Notes: generated from the letters alone by a model not told the origin. 64,000 bases of DNA from Megalonaias nervosa (GCA_016617855.1 JAECUM010003234.1:24518-88517), one strand, 5' to 3'. Numbered from the stretch's first letter, positions 1-8,890 are shown. Made by a program: numbers and translations.

Positions 1-141
1 CTGCTCTTCATTCTTCTTATTTTCCTCCTCTTCTTCCAACTGGGATGCTTCTGCAATGGCCTCCATAGCCAGCTCATCCAGGAGGCGCCTGGCATACTCC
101 AGGTGCATTTGGAGTTCCAACAATTTACTTATTCTGCTCAT
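1..141 (-). CDS. Partial small acidic protein, left-end family member A
   Basis: The reading frame starts at the ATG at 141 and runs off the left edge after 47 codons. It begins MSRISKLLELQMHLEYARR and becomes rich in Glu and Asn, with a heptad-like Leu spacing that suggests a helix or coiled coil. The start resembles the protein at 494-868, which also has an SR-hydrophobic-SKL motif close to its start, so the two are probably paralogues. A TATATAAAG box lies about 55 bases upstream (192-203, minus). I do not recognise a family. It belongs to the endogenous virus by position and promoter type. Confidence 0.5.
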   Translation of the reverse strand, partial: MSRISKLLELQMHLEYARRLLDELAMEAIAEASQLEEEEENKKNEEQ

Positions 142-235
142 TCTTTATAGTTGTCTCGTTGACAATGGGTAGCCAGACTGACGATCGCGTCGCTTTATAT
201 ACTTGAAGCACGGACGTGAAGGTAAACATCCCCTA
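142..235 (-). promoter_or_regulatory. Promoter module of gene A
   Basis: Read on the minus strand, a TATATAAAGC box (about 194-203) is followed by CAGTCTGGC and then the ATG at 141. The same order of elements recurs before the small gene at 1500-1571, and a degenerate copy precedes 494-868. The sequence upstream of the TATA box (about 205-235) also matches 1625-1660 in part. Confidence 0.55.
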
Positions 236-493
236 ACGCCAAAACTTACCATCACATCAAATGCGCGGACCTAAAAGAAGCACTCACGTTGCCTTTTATG
301 TACTTACAAACACAGACATACATTATCAGACAAGACAGAGAAACGAAGTGCTTATAGATACACTTCTGTTTCTTTTTAAACATACAAGCACACAAATTTG
401 TTTTGGCAATTGAATCAGTATGTCTTTTCGAGAATATTGGGGTAGCCCTGAAAAGGGCTGTTTTTTGTTGACGGGCAGTGATGGCAATCTTTT

Positions 494-868
494 TTACTGT
501 CTAAGATTGCGTCCCCGTCTGGCAGCATGCTTTCCTATATGATACGGCCTGCTTCTGCGGAAAGAGAAGGAGAACTCTTTGGTGTCCACACGGCAGTCGA
601 CAAAACCTCTGTCTGGTTCTTGCTGATGCTGCTGTTGCTGCTGCTGTTGTTGTTGTTGTTCTCTCTGCTTCTGAAGTCTATACTTCTCTGTCCATTCTTC
701 TTGTTCTATCTTGATTTCCTCTCTGAAGACCTCTTCTATCAGGTTTTGGGCTATTGCTAACATCCTGACATTCTCTATCTCTCGAGGCTTAGGTATCAGG
801 TTTAGCCTGACACGATGTAAATTAACGTAAGCCTCGTTCAGCTTGGATACTCTGGAAGGCATGTTCAC
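494..868 (-). CDS. Gln-rich small protein, left-end family member B
   Basis: An intact 124-codon frame. The N-terminal third is predicted helical and carries a SRVSKL motif shared with gene A at the left edge. The middle holds an acidic helix and then a run of about ten Gln encoded by a CAG/CAA tract (620-660), so the repeat could vary in length. The C-terminus is basic, with several Arg pairs. No known domain is recognised. A degenerate promoter module with CAGTCTGGC lies at 880-930. A coiled-coil structural or regulatory viral accessory protein is possible, but this is only inference from composition. Confidence 0.5.
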   Translation of the reverse strand: MNMPSRVSKLNEAYVNLHRVRLNLIPKPREIENVRMLAIAQNLIEEVFREEIKIEQEEWTEKYRLQKQREQQQQQQQQQQHQQEPDRGFVDCRVDTKEFSFSFRRSRPYHIGKHAARRGRNLRQ

Positions 869-1297
869 AGGTTGACGAGTAAACAGTGGATGGCCAGACT
901 GACTGACTGACTGACTGGATTATAGTCGCATATGCACAATGTGCTTCGCGACTGGTTATAGCCCTAGGCTGGGCCCTCGGAGGTGTGGGTATGGTGCCAC
1001 CACTGCCTGTCAGAGCCCTAGGCTGGGCCCTTCGAGGTGTGAGTATTGTGCCCTCACGTCCTCCTGGGGGTTATGAGTATGGTGCCATCATAACCCCCTA
1101 GTTTGTTTTCAGTCCGTATACCCAGCAAGCCGACATGTCCGTAACGAGGCAAAGGAGGAAAGAGACCCGGAAAGGAGGCAGCGCAGAAACGGCCCGAAAG
1201 CCCCAGGGACAGCCACACAGGGAACACCAAGACCCGCAACCATGCGCCCCGACCTAACGGCGAGGTCGGGTTTAATGTCACATCTAGTCCAGTTATT
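869..1297. repeat. Non-coding stretch with tandem GC-rich repeat
   Basis: A 38-base unit beginning gccctaggctgggccc occurs at 961-998 and 1015-1052 with a few differences, and a shorter related piece follows at about 1063-1092. A (GACT)n run lies at about 897-915. Open frames here look accidental. No gene is supported in this stretch. Confidence 0.6.
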
Positions 1298-1571
1298 CTA
1301 ATGGACTTCCTTATACCAATGTTGTGTGAGCCACCCATTCAATTGGTAAAGCAATCGTTGAGTTTTAATTTTGGTGGATTGGGTATTATTGTTGAATTTG
1401 AATTTAGCGTACAGAGTGTACTTATCCGTTTTCCGAAAGTTTGTACCAATCTGGGGAAGGTTTGCCCTTCCATTTTTTTTTTTTATCTTAATTTGGTGAC
1501 TATGCAGGTTTTGTTTTTGACGACGAGGCGGAATCGTAAGGATCACGTTTGTTTTGGTAGCGGGCCTTCAT
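1298..1571 (-). pseudogene. Possible broken small gene, left-end family member C
   Basis: A start codon at 1571 opens a 23-codon basic peptide that stops at 1500. A second minus frame then runs open to 1298 with a Lys/Asn/Gln-rich product. An A10 tract at 1473-1482 would be an easy place for slippage. The main support is the upstream module at 1573-1660, which has the same TATATAAAGC and CAGTCTGGC elements as gene A. I do not recognise a product, and the join of the two frames is a guess. Confidence 0.25.
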
Positions 1572-1572
1572 G

Positions 1573-1660
1573 AACCAAATTGAAGACCCTTGGCCAGACT
1601 GGAGACCAACCCGCTTTATATAGTTCAGACGCGGACGCGATAGAAAACATCCCTACTAGG
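1573..1660 (-). promoter_or_regulatory. Promoter module of gene C, duplicate of gene A's
   Basis: On the minus strand a TATATAAAGCGGG box (about 1611-1622) is followed by CAGTCTGGCC and the ATG at 1571. The copy at 165-235 has the same elements at similar spacing, and the flank about 1640-1655 (aacatccc) is shared. This looks like a duplicated promoter. The rest of 1661-1842 is AT-rich with no gene seen. Confidence 0.5.
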
Positions 1661-1842
1661 TTTTAGTGTCGGAACGCTATGATAGCGAATGTCATGGTGA
1701 GGGATAGAGAGAAAGTCAAAGAGCATATATTCATTCCTTTTTTGAAAACAAACGACAGACACATTTTTTCAAAACACAACATTTTTTATTCAACCAACAA
1801 TCAACTACTAACAATTAACAATTAACAATAACATCAAACAAA

Positions 1843-2926
1843 TTATTTTTGACAAGGTTGACAACGGTGTGAAATCTTGTGAGATTTCCATTGATGGAAG
1901 TCATGAGGCCATTGATGTACACTACGTTTCCTAGCTAAAGACAAAAGATATCCATAATGGTCACAAAACCATCGATCTACTTTCTCATCGTTTCTAGAAG
2001 AGTGACGATCAAAATAAGTCACTAAATGTTCTAAAGGATATCCAAGACTGCGTTGATGAAGCAAATACACACAATATTGTCCACACGCCATGGAATCTGT
2101 GCCTTGTAATTTCACATTATTGTATCGTGTAGTCTGGGTATTTCTTCTCATGAAGTCAATGATATCGTCTTCCAAAGGGGGTAATCCATACGAATCAAAA
2201 TACTCAACACAATCCTCTTGAGGGAAGTAGACGGCAACCCAGTGAGTTTTTGAAGATGACTTTCGTCCGTGTTGATGACATAAACTTGATGGTCTTCAGG
2301 TTTGCGATGAGGTAGTTCATCTTTAGCGCACACGACAGGATTCCAAGAAGCAGTATACGAACTATTGTTCAAAAGGTAATAAAGTTCCCAGGTATCTATT
2401 TTTTGTTGTGTTGGGTTTTGTTTCACAAGTTGATAAGTCATCAATTCAAATCTGACTTTTTGTTTGAAACGCTCTGTCAAGTAGCCGTTTCTTCGCCTTG
2501 TCTCCCAGTTCTGGGCTAAGAGAGCTTCGATGCGATAGATCTCTAGAGTAGTCAATGGAGGGCAGGAATGATCACGCAAGCCTTTATACCACTCATGCAA
2601 CACTGCTTCTTCTGAGATTAGACTCCATGAGTCGTCCAGATACTCGTCCAATTTCTCTTCTTGACTCATCATCAGACATTTATCTGTTGAATTTGACTGG
2701 GATGATCGTTTTGACATCCATAACAATATCTCTTGGTCAATTCCGTAATTTTATCCGCCAGGTGTTTAGCAAAACAGGACACTAAATGTTGTTCTTGTTC
2801 TGGCCATATGGATGTGACTACTACCTCGTCCTCTTTGTCTTGGTCTTGGGGTTCTGTTTTCACGCTATCCTCCCATTCCATTTCCAAAGATTCTCTATCG
2901 TTCAATGAGGTATAGGAGTCTTCCAT
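1843..2926 (-). pseudogene. Adenain-like cysteine protease, frameshifted
   Basis: Three overlapping minus frames (2672-2926, 2148-2726, 1843-2175) form one former gene of about 360 codons. The last two hold the catalytic region of the Polinton/adenovirus-type cysteine protease. A His-Trp pair is readable near 2240 only in the downstream frame. It is followed by FDSYG, and then by QGTDSMACGQYC with the Gln and nucleophile Cys about 20 codons before the middle of the last piece. The N-terminal piece contains a CYGC and HPSQ segment seen in many Polinton proteases. One frameshift lies near 2690 and another at an A5 run near 2248, just before the catalytic His. In relatives this enzyme matures virion proteins. 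It starts 6 bases after the capsid gene stop. The catalytic residues survive but the frame does not. Confidence 0.8.
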
Positions 2927-2931
2927 TGTTT

Positions 2932-4220
2932 CTAATAGTCTAGAATGACTTCTCTCAAACTGTTGATTTCTATGGTATTATCGAATTCGGCATACAAGAT
3001 GACGTTGACCGTCTCGGTGAGAGCTTCTGCAAACTGAAGTTCCACACGCAGTTGACCAGACTTTATAGGGTGGAAATGTCCCTCGTCGCTGCCTTGGTCT
3101 GGAGTGAAATCAAAGGCCCACAAAGTGTAACCTCCTACATAATCTTCGTTCGAAATACCGTTACTGGTGTTGGTTCCTAGTTGTCCGGTAGCTTCGTACA
3201 GGGACAAGTACGATCTCAAGTAATTCTTCTGGGCAAAGTTAGGTTCGAAGGGTCTGGTACACAAGGTCTTGCCAACTGGAAAGGATTTTGATCGTGGGCT
3301 CCGTTGATTGCTGCATTACTGACGATGTCAACGATTAAACGTTTGGGTAACTGTCCTTGGAACAGATGATCTTCGATCTTGGATCGGAGTCCAGCAGCAA
3401 TCGTGAATGTTTTCACTTCTACACGACGTATCGGATACTTGGCGGTCGATCTGCTCAGTGTTTGACTGATGTCGTTTCCCGCTTTAGGTAACACTTCTAC
3501 GCGACGCACGTAAAGTCTGGCTTCTTGGATAATAGTTTTGTACTCGTTGGCATGAGCCATCAAATGGAATGCGGCACTGCTGCGATTGAGTCTCAGGCGA
3601 ATATCCACTCCGTTTAGCAAATACTTGTCTTGCAACCACATGTCCAAATGCAAGCGATGCAAGCGATCCATCAGTTCTAAACTACGAGCTTGCAGGATTT
3701 TCCTTCGACGGTTGTTAAAACCCACATTGTGAGGATTGTCATCGGCTGTCAGGGCTGTGTCGTTATACGTGTCTTCACCTGCGGTGTCAGGTTTCCATAC
3801 CACGCAAGCATCCAGATGAGTGTTCTTGGCCTCTTGTCCGTACGTCAAGAGATTTTCTAGGTACGCTCGGTAAGGGTAAGTATCCATACTGCTGATGACC
3901 AGTTTGTTATTCAAGTACAAATCCACTTCGCTGAACAAGGAATGCATGAAATTGTTGACGGGAGCTAATCTGGCATCGGCTCCCGGATTGGTGTTGTCGG
4001 TTTTGATCACTTTCAGTTTCAGATACAAGTAACTGCTATTCAGATCGATGTAATCTTCGGGCTGTCCTTTGATTTCAAACTCGATGGGAGCGGAATCCGT
4101 CAAAGAGGAGACAGGATGAAATTCGACCCATTGGGATTCTTGCATCGTCGTCATGGTGGGTGGCATGGCAAACAGATCCAGTTCCGACTTGGAACAAGCA
4201 CAAGACTCTTGGTGCATCAT
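2932..4220 (-). pseudogene. Polinton major capsid protein (hexon-like), frameshifted
   Basis: The frame 3216-4220 gives 334 codons, and 2932-3264 continues it in another frame to the normal C-terminus. The N-terminal part has the EDYIDLNSSYLYLKLKV strand and a YPYRAYLENLLTYG segment typical of the Polinton capsid family (the 'F54H12.2-like' proteins of invertebrate annotations). The C-terminal part has GGYTLWAFDFTPDQGSDEG and YAEFDNTIEINSLREVILDY. Family knowledge places this as the double jelly-roll capsid subunit. The break is near 3255, and a short stretch normally found there may also be missing. It sits in a head-to-tail cluster with the small basic protein upstream (9-base gap) and the protease downstream (5-base gap). 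Confidence 0.85.
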
Positions 4221-4229
4221 TTTCTTTTT

Positions 4230-4679
4230 TTAATAATCAAAAACGTCTAACTCTCGGACAGTTTTTCTTTTCTTAGTCTTTCTAGCTCTAGGGATGTGAA
4301 GTCCTCTAAAGGGGTCTTTTCGTCGCCTTTTTCTGCCTTGTCCTTGTTGTGGCGTCAGGGAAGCAGGAATGCCTGACTTGGCATTGCCCAGGGCATTTAT
4401 AGGAGTTTCTCGCCGACCCAAAATGTCTTTACCCTTTTGAAGCAAGACATTTTTGCCTGCTCTTAAGAAAGCTTCTTTGGCATTTTGTTTGTCAATGATG
4501 ACATTTTGGAGAAATTCTTTGCTGTGCGTCAACGCGGCATCTTTTAAGGCGTGCAATCCCCGTATCAACATCGGTTTCAAAACGGGAACCACTTTACGTA
4601 AGGCTGGTTTTAACATATGACGTAAACCATGTCCTCGCTGTCGAGCGACTCCTTGGTACACAGGACACATGACTGACAA
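4230..4679 (-). CDS. Small basic virion protein (pX/core-like)
   Basis: An intact frame of 149 codons starting at 4679. The N-terminus has a QRGHGLRHMLKPALRKVVPVL segment, the middle is amphipathic, and the C-terminal third is highly basic (GRKRRRKDPFRG, RKTKKRKTV). Proteins of this shape recur between penton and capsid genes of Polintons and adintoviruses, and have been compared with adenovirus core or membrane-active peptides. The position fits: four bases separate it from the penton remnant upstream and nine from the capsid gene downstream. DNA condensation or membrane activity is inferred from composition only. It is one of the few undamaged genes of the element. Confidence 0.6.
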   Translation of the reverse strand: MSVMCPVYQGVARQRGHGLRHMLKPALRKVVPVLKPMLIRGLHALKDAALTHSKEFLQNVIIDKQNAKEAFLRAGKNVLLQKGKDILGRRETPINALGNAKSGIPASLTPQQGQGRKRRRKDPFRGLHIPRARKTKKRKTVRELDVFDY

Positions 4680-4683
4680 AAAG

Positions 4684-5016
4684 TTAGAGTAATCGTTTTC
4701 GAAAATAGAGTTTCATTGTGACTTTCCCTTTGGTGAATGGAATATTTTGTCCCAGATCACCTTTTATAGTAATGTTGACAGTGTCGAAATAAGACTTACT
4801 GACGGGCAAATAGTGAGGATGTACAAATTCGCGGTGAACGTGATAGGTGTTTCCACCTTCGTCGTCAGCAGCCATGGCAGAATCCACTTTGAAAGGAATG
4901 ACACGCAGTAATCAATGGGCTTGAAGTAATCTGGCCGAGAAACAGCACGAAGTGTTATTGGGAAACACCTCCATGGAACTATCACTGGGCAACGTTAAGT
5001 AAACTTGGTTGTTCAT
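4684..5016 (-). pseudogene. Penton-like minor capsid remnant with internal loss
   Basis: The start at 5016 gives MNNQVYLTLPSDSSMEVFPN, which matches the usual opening of the Polinton penton-like protein. About 50 codons later, after a stop and a frame change near 4900, the frame 4684-4887 gives the usual ending of the same family (SKSYFDTVNITIKGDLGQ, then IPFTKGKVTMKLYFR). The whole span is only 111 codons, so most of the central jelly roll appears deleted. The start codon overlaps the stop of the upstream membrane-protein gene by four bases (ATGA). Family assignment rests on these two end motifs. Confidence 0.55.
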
Positions 5017-5417
5017 AATTCCACAGTTCTAGTGTCCGAGAAGTCACTGGAAGTCAGAGGAGTGTCTAAAAGAGGATGGTTAGGGTGACTGTTGGAAGGG
5101 GGACGAACGTTGGACACAAGACTCCCGTTGTTGCTTCCGTTAGAGGAATATTTCAGAGACGGATTGGGAAGAAGGTAACCGATGCAACTGCTGAGTAAAA
5201 TGGTCCACAATTGTTTGTCTCCTTGTTGCAAACTCAAATTGGCAATGGCAGCACCGATGACACAATATACCACAAAGATTTGGCAGAAAAAGACGATTTG
5301 CGGTTTAGGCACACGTTCTCCACACCACACCCACAAGGGTTGCTTTTGTAGATCTTGCAGAGAAGAACTGGGCGACGGAGTGGTTACTGCAGTAGCTGAG
5401 GCTGTGTTGAAGGACAT
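5013..5417 (-). CDS. Conserved two-TM Polinton membrane protein
   Basis: The ATG at 5417 opens an intact 134-codon frame that lies in the same frame as, and just after, the broken integrase. A Ser/Thr-rich N-terminus is followed by VPKPQIVFFCQ leading into a membrane segment at about residues 40-60, then a second at about 69-86 (LWTILLSSCIGYLLPNPSLK). This PNP-ended two-helix block recurs in Polintons. A CTATAAAAAA box lies 11 bases upstream of the ATG, inside the integrase tail, which supports this start. Its stop overlaps the penton start as ATGA, suggesting coupled translation or a shared transcript. A role as inner virion membrane protein is plausible but unproved. Confidence 0.65.
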   Translation of the reverse strand: MSFNTASATAVTTPSPSSSLQDLQKQPLWVWCGERVPKPQIVFFCQIFVVYCVIGAAIANLSLQQGDKQLWTILLSSCIGYLLPNPSLKYSSNGSNNGSLVSNVRPPSNSHPNHPLLDTPLTSSDFSDTRTVEL

Positions 5418-5427
5418 GATGGTCACT

Positions 5428-5437
5428 TTTTTTATAG
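5428..5437 (-). promoter_or_regulatory. TATA-like box inside integrase 3' end
   Basis: On the minus strand CGACTATAAAAAAAG precedes the ATG at 5417 by about 11 bases. It overlaps coding sequence of the integrase chromodomain tail. The same TATAAAAA core stands before other genes of the element (8862, 9672, 10531, 8086). Confidence 0.5.
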
Positions 5438-5439
5438 TC

Positions 5440-6538
5440 GATGAGTTGCGAAGCGGCAATCCAAGAGTCAAAACTGGGAGGATATCCTTTCTAACGTACT
5501 TTGACTTCTTTGACACGTCGTTTTCCACTTTACGAGTTCTTCGATCGAGAATGCTTTCTATCTCGTACACATCGACTTCTTTCTTGGTCACACGTTGTAA
5601 CTCGGGCAAGTAAAACGTTCCTTTTAATACTTCTCCGTTCATGTCTTCTAATTTATATACAGGAGGATAACGGCCACGCACACGTTCAGTGACACGAAAC
5701 AATTCGGTGGTCCAGTTGGGTAAGTAGCCTTTGTCGAAAGTGCGTTTGGTTTTGCCAATGCGTACCCAATCTCCTGATGCCAACACTCCACCTTTCTTGG
5801 GGACAGTCATTGTTGGGGACGTAGCAAACAGGCGCTCGAAGACGGTCACTTCGTTGTCAGGAGTCACTTCTTGGTGGGGGGGGGGGCGTGCCCAATGCTC
5901 CGATGGTAAGATTGGTTGTACGATTGAACGAGGTGTGGCAAGACGTCGATGTACTTGAGAGTGTGTTGATGAGTAAAATATTTCCACGTGCGTTCTTTCA
6001 AGGTGCGTTGAAAACGTTCCACGATGCTGGCTTTGATTTCGGGATTCTCGGTGGTGAAAAAATGAATGTCACGTTTTTTCAATTCGTTTTGGAAAGCTTG
6101 GTTCAGAAATTCGGTGCCTTTGTCAGTTTGCCATCGAAGGGGGTGACGACCGCTTTGTTTCAACACCAGTTTGAGGGCTCGCACTAACTCATTGCTCGAT
6201 TTGGAAGTCAATAGCACGACCCAAGCAAATCTGGAAAAGACGTCGATGACATAAAACAAATATTTGTAACCACGATTATAGGTGGCCAAATGAGAGACAT
6301 CAGCTAAATCGACTTGCCATTGATGATCGATGCCCTCCACTCGGGTCCGACTTCTGGAAAATTTTCGTCGAATGGGCTTGTGTAAGGTGTATGTGGCTTG
6401 TTCTTGTAACCAGCGTTGCACTTGAGGTAAAAGGATACTTTTCAGTCTAGTTTTGGCAGCACGATACAATTTCTGAACTCCTCCATAACCTGCGGGATGG
6501 GATGGATCGAAGTAAATGCTGGCTAACACCTTCTCCAT
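5440..6538 (-). pseudogene. Retrovirus-type integrase with chromodomain, broken
   Basis: The main frame 5864-6538 starts at the ATG at 6538. It carries the rve catalytic core: D77 in WQVDLAD, D139 in TDKGTEFLN and E174 in SIVERFQRTL, in the right order and spacing for a DDE integrase. After an 11-G tract (5876-5886) shifts the frame, the C-terminal part continues with an SH3-like GDWVRIGKTKRTF block and then a chromodomain (VDVYEIESILDRR). The second half of the chromodomain reads in another frame and holds a TAG at 5491-5493 where the family has a Trp. The enzyme would insert viral DNA, the chromodomain targeting chromatin. The stop of the upstream gene lies 3 bases before this ATG. Dead by two frameshifts and one nonsense codon. 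Confidence 0.88.
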
Positions 6539-6541
6539 TTT

Positions 6542-7219
6542 TTAATAAGTGATCCACTCTTCACTGATGCTACTCTGAATAGGACGAGGGGGTGGTTTAG
6601 AAACGGATTTACGTGTTCTTTGTGCCACGGGTGTAGAAGTTGAAGGTAGTGGTGGTGGTGGTGGTGGTAATGGGATGGCTTTGGTCTTCTTTTCTTTTTA
6701 CATTTCTGCTTTCCCTTCTTTCTTTTTCACTTCTGTCGAAGGAGGGGTGGACATCATCTTTTTAAACCAAGCCTTAAGTTCTTCTCGTTGGGGTATAGGG
6801 GATGGGGTCAACAAGGACACTGCAATCTTACTAGGGATGGGAGCTGCTGACGGTGTTTGAAAGACTTCTCGTGCCTCTTCTTCCTCAGGCATCCGTGGGG
6901 TTGCGTCTGTCTTGACCACTGGGGGTGGTGGTTATGGACCTTTCATCAGAGTCTTAAAATCTTTCAGAGTGGGTAGAGCTGTTTCGTCTAAAGCTCTCTG
7001 GTGAAAGAGTTGCAATCGTTGCAACAATTCACCGTACCGTTGCGATTTTTCCGTTTCTGACAAATCGCTGCGATCCATCAACGATTACAATTCGTGTTGT
7101 AACTGGCACATTTCGGTCAAATGAGGATTGGGAGGTAAATGCGGGGTTCGTTGTTCGTGCCAACGATGGTATTCCATCCATCGTTTGTAAGGAACTAAAG
7201 CCAGTTTTCGTCCTTTCAT
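6542..7219 (-). pseudogene. Polinton unknown protein with three in-frame TAA codons
   Basis: From the ATG at 7219 one frame of 226 codons runs to a TAA that ends three bases before the integrase start. It is interrupted by TAA at 7085-7087, 6932-6934 and 6698-6700, with no frameshift. The N-terminus (MKGRKLALVPYKRWMEY) and the LSETEKSQRYGELLQRL helix resemble a protein found beside capsid genes in many Polintons, often annotated as unknown. The middle is acidic. The C-terminal third has a Pro-rich stretch of CCA codons (6650-6670) and basic patches. The intact frame around the stops shows that this is one gene, not several small ones. Confidence 0.6.
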
Positions 7220-7282
7220 CTGATTTCAAGGATCACGTCTGAGATCTTTTGACTCCAAAGGTCCCTTTAATCTTCTTGGACC

Positions 7283-7294
7283 TTTTTATCTTCA
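7283..7294 (-). promoter_or_regulatory. GATAAAAAGG box before the 7219 start
   Basis: On the minus strand GAAGATAAAAAGGTCC lies about 65 bases upstream of the start at 7219 and overlaps the end of the preceding gene. It resembles, but is weaker than, the TATAAAAA boxes elsewhere in the element. Confidence 0.3.
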
Positions 7295-7711
7295 TCCTCC
7301 CAGGATGTTTCCCAATGCTCCTTTCAGCAAGGGTCCTCCTATTGTTCCCATTACTCCTTTCAGCAACATGGGCAAAAAGGGTAAAATTTCTCCGCTTTGC
7401 ACCATCATCTTTTTCTTTTGACCAATAGGTATTTTCTTTTGGACCATTTGGCGAAAAACGTGTCGATGTTTGGCTAAGCATTCTTCCTGGTGTTTAGACA
7501 AAGATATTGTGCCTTTCAAGACATTCAGACAACATTCGCACACAGTATTGATGACGTCTTTGGAGGAAGATTGAATGAGTTTTTTTCGCATGGGTGGAGG
7601 AGCTTTGGACAGAATGGACAACATGTCCCAATGTTTGGCTAAACGAGGTGGCAGTCCTTTCCTTTTCTTTCCTTTGGGGGCAGAAGCGGAATGTCATTTT
7701 TGGGGTGACAT
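7292..7711 (-). pseudogene. Conserved Polinton core-motif protein, copy 1
   Basis: The ATG at 7711 opens a 140-codon frame with one internal stop, TGA at 7694-7696 (codon 6). A Met at 7624 could still start a shorter product. After a basic N-terminus comes the segment VCECCLNVLKGTISLSKHQE, then KKIPIGQKKKMMVQSG and a Gly/Leu-rich hydrophobic tail. This pattern (Cys-Asn-Leu-Lys-Gly core, Lys-rich patch, hydrophobic Gly-rich end) recurs in Polintons and may be a minor virion protein of the pVI type. The gene at 8093-8824 contains the same pattern and looks like a paralogue. Function is not established. Confidence 0.6.
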
Positions 7712-7804
7712 CTTTCTCGGTTGGTTCGTTGGTTCCGTGGCACACAGCAGTAAATACACTAACGTCGATCACTTGTCACACGGTCTTTTATCCATTCTTG
7801 GGGA

Positions 7805-8032
7805 CTATCGCTTCATCATAAAGGTGACGATGTGTTTTCCAAAATCGCCAAAGAATCCGCCTCTTTGGTGGCTCCTCTTTTGCTTTGGACGAGTGTGTCT
7901 TTTCTGGGGGTGACGTCGATGTTTGGCTAAGCGCTTTTTAGGATGCCGTGACTGTCTTTTTCGTTTTCGTTTTCCTTTTTCGACCGAAGAAGGAACACGA
8001 TGGTAACGGTGTGCACTTCCTGGAGGGGACAT
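7805..8032 (-). CDS. Very basic 75-residue protein (core-like)
   Basis: An intact frame from the ATG at 8032. It opens MSPPGSAHRYHRVPSSVEKG and continues with dense Lys/Arg/His (KRKRKRQSRHPKKR, QKRHTRPKQKRSHQR), then a short GGFFGDFG and a hydrophobic end. More than a third of residues are basic, as in viral DNA-condensing core peptides. A CAGTATAAAAAAAAG box is about 55 bases upstream (8086-8099) and overlaps the stop of the next gene. No family is recognised. Assignment as a core or pX-like peptide is inference. Confidence 0.45.
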   Translation of the reverse strand: MSPPGSAHRYHRVPSSVEKGKRKRKRQSRHPKKRLAKHRRHPQKRHTRPKQKRSHQRGGFFGDFGKHIVTFMMKR

Positions 8033-8085
8033 CTTTGGGTGTTCAGCAGCACAAAAACACTTATCCGTAATTTTTGCCTCAGGTC

Positions 8086-8099
8086 TTTTTTTTTATACT
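8086..8099 (-). promoter_or_regulatory. TATA box overlapping a stop codon
   Basis: CAGTATAAAAAAAAG on the minus strand. Its TATAA includes the TAA (8093-8095) that closes the extended frame of the gene at 8824. It stands about 55 bases before the start at 8032. Confidence 0.45.
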
Positions 8100-8824
8100 G
8101 GAATGCGTCGCCACTGATTGTCTTTACGTCGTATCAACTTGATGACAGGCAACACACGTCGTGGAGGAGTTCGCAACGGACTCAATCAGGATAGTTCTTG
8201 CTTGGACAAATCCAGTAAACTCTGTAACACACCCGTTCTCTCTTGGACTTTGATTTTGGGGGCAGGTACTTTGTGAGCAGCGGCCACTGCCGCAAAAGAG
8301 GAAGAGGGTGTCATCGCTGGAGGAGAAGTTTTTGGAGACGCTCTCTTGCGGGTAGAAGATGTTTTCTGTGGACTTTCCTTTTTCTTTTTCTGAGGTTGTG
8401 ACCTGGTCTTGACATCGTTAATCTTTATCTTTTTCTTCTGGGTACGTTTGGGCGTGGCTTTTTTCTTGGGGACGACTTTGGGAGCATTAGGATCCCATAT
8501 TAAGAGGGAACTTATGATGACACCTCCTAGAAAACCGCTACCTCCAGGTTTCAAAATAATTTTCTTTTTGGTTTGAGGGTCGATGCGAGGATCGGCTAGA
8601 TGCGTCAAGGCGACCTTGTTTCTCTCAAAAAAACGTTTGGTTTGATGTGGAATCTGAATGATGCCTTGCAGTAATTGACGTGCTGTCATCGTAAACCATC
8701 GTAAGACTTCTCTGAGACTAGCTTCTAAGACACGAGCACGTATTTGCGGATTTTTTTTTTCGCGACTGATACCGTACAAGGCACGAATCAATTTAATGGA
8801 AAGATGAGACTGAAGGGACGTCAT
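8093..8824 (-). pseudogene. Conserved Polinton core-motif protein, copy 2
   Basis: The ATG at 8824 opens 212 codons to a TGA at 8186-8188. The same frame then runs on for 30 more codons, basic and Pro-rich at first, to the TAA at 8093. The TGA is one C-to-T change from an Arg codon, so the original product was probably about 243 residues. The N-terminal half has RQLLQGIIQIPHQTKRFFER, DPQTKKKIILKPGGSGFLGG and a short hydrophobic stretch. These align by eye with copy 1 at 7292-7711. The rest is Lys/Pro/Ser-rich with nuclear-signal-like patches. A TATAAAAAC box lies at 8862-8870. Probably a virion or DNA-binding protein. A truncated product might still be made. Confidence 0.6.
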
Positions 8825-8861
8825 GTTGACGATGTGTGAGACACAGCCAAAGTGACCGAGG

Positions 8862-8871
8862 TTTTTATAGA
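8862..8871 (-). promoter_or_regulatory. TATA-like box before 8824 gene
   Basis: GTCTATAAAAAC on the minus strand, about 40 bases upstream of the ATG at 8824 and about 20 bases after the packaging ATPase stop codon. Confidence 0.5.
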
Positions 8872-8890
8872 CTTTTTTTGGTGATTGTGA

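Noticed and set aside
527..760. Plus-strand Leu-rich open frame
   Set aside because: It is the complement of the CAG-type Gln tract of the minus-strand gene at 494-868; the Leu run is only the repeat read backwards.
869..1300. Possible terminal inverted repeat of the virus
   Set aside because: I found direct repeats but no matching inverted copy near 17.6-18.6 kb.
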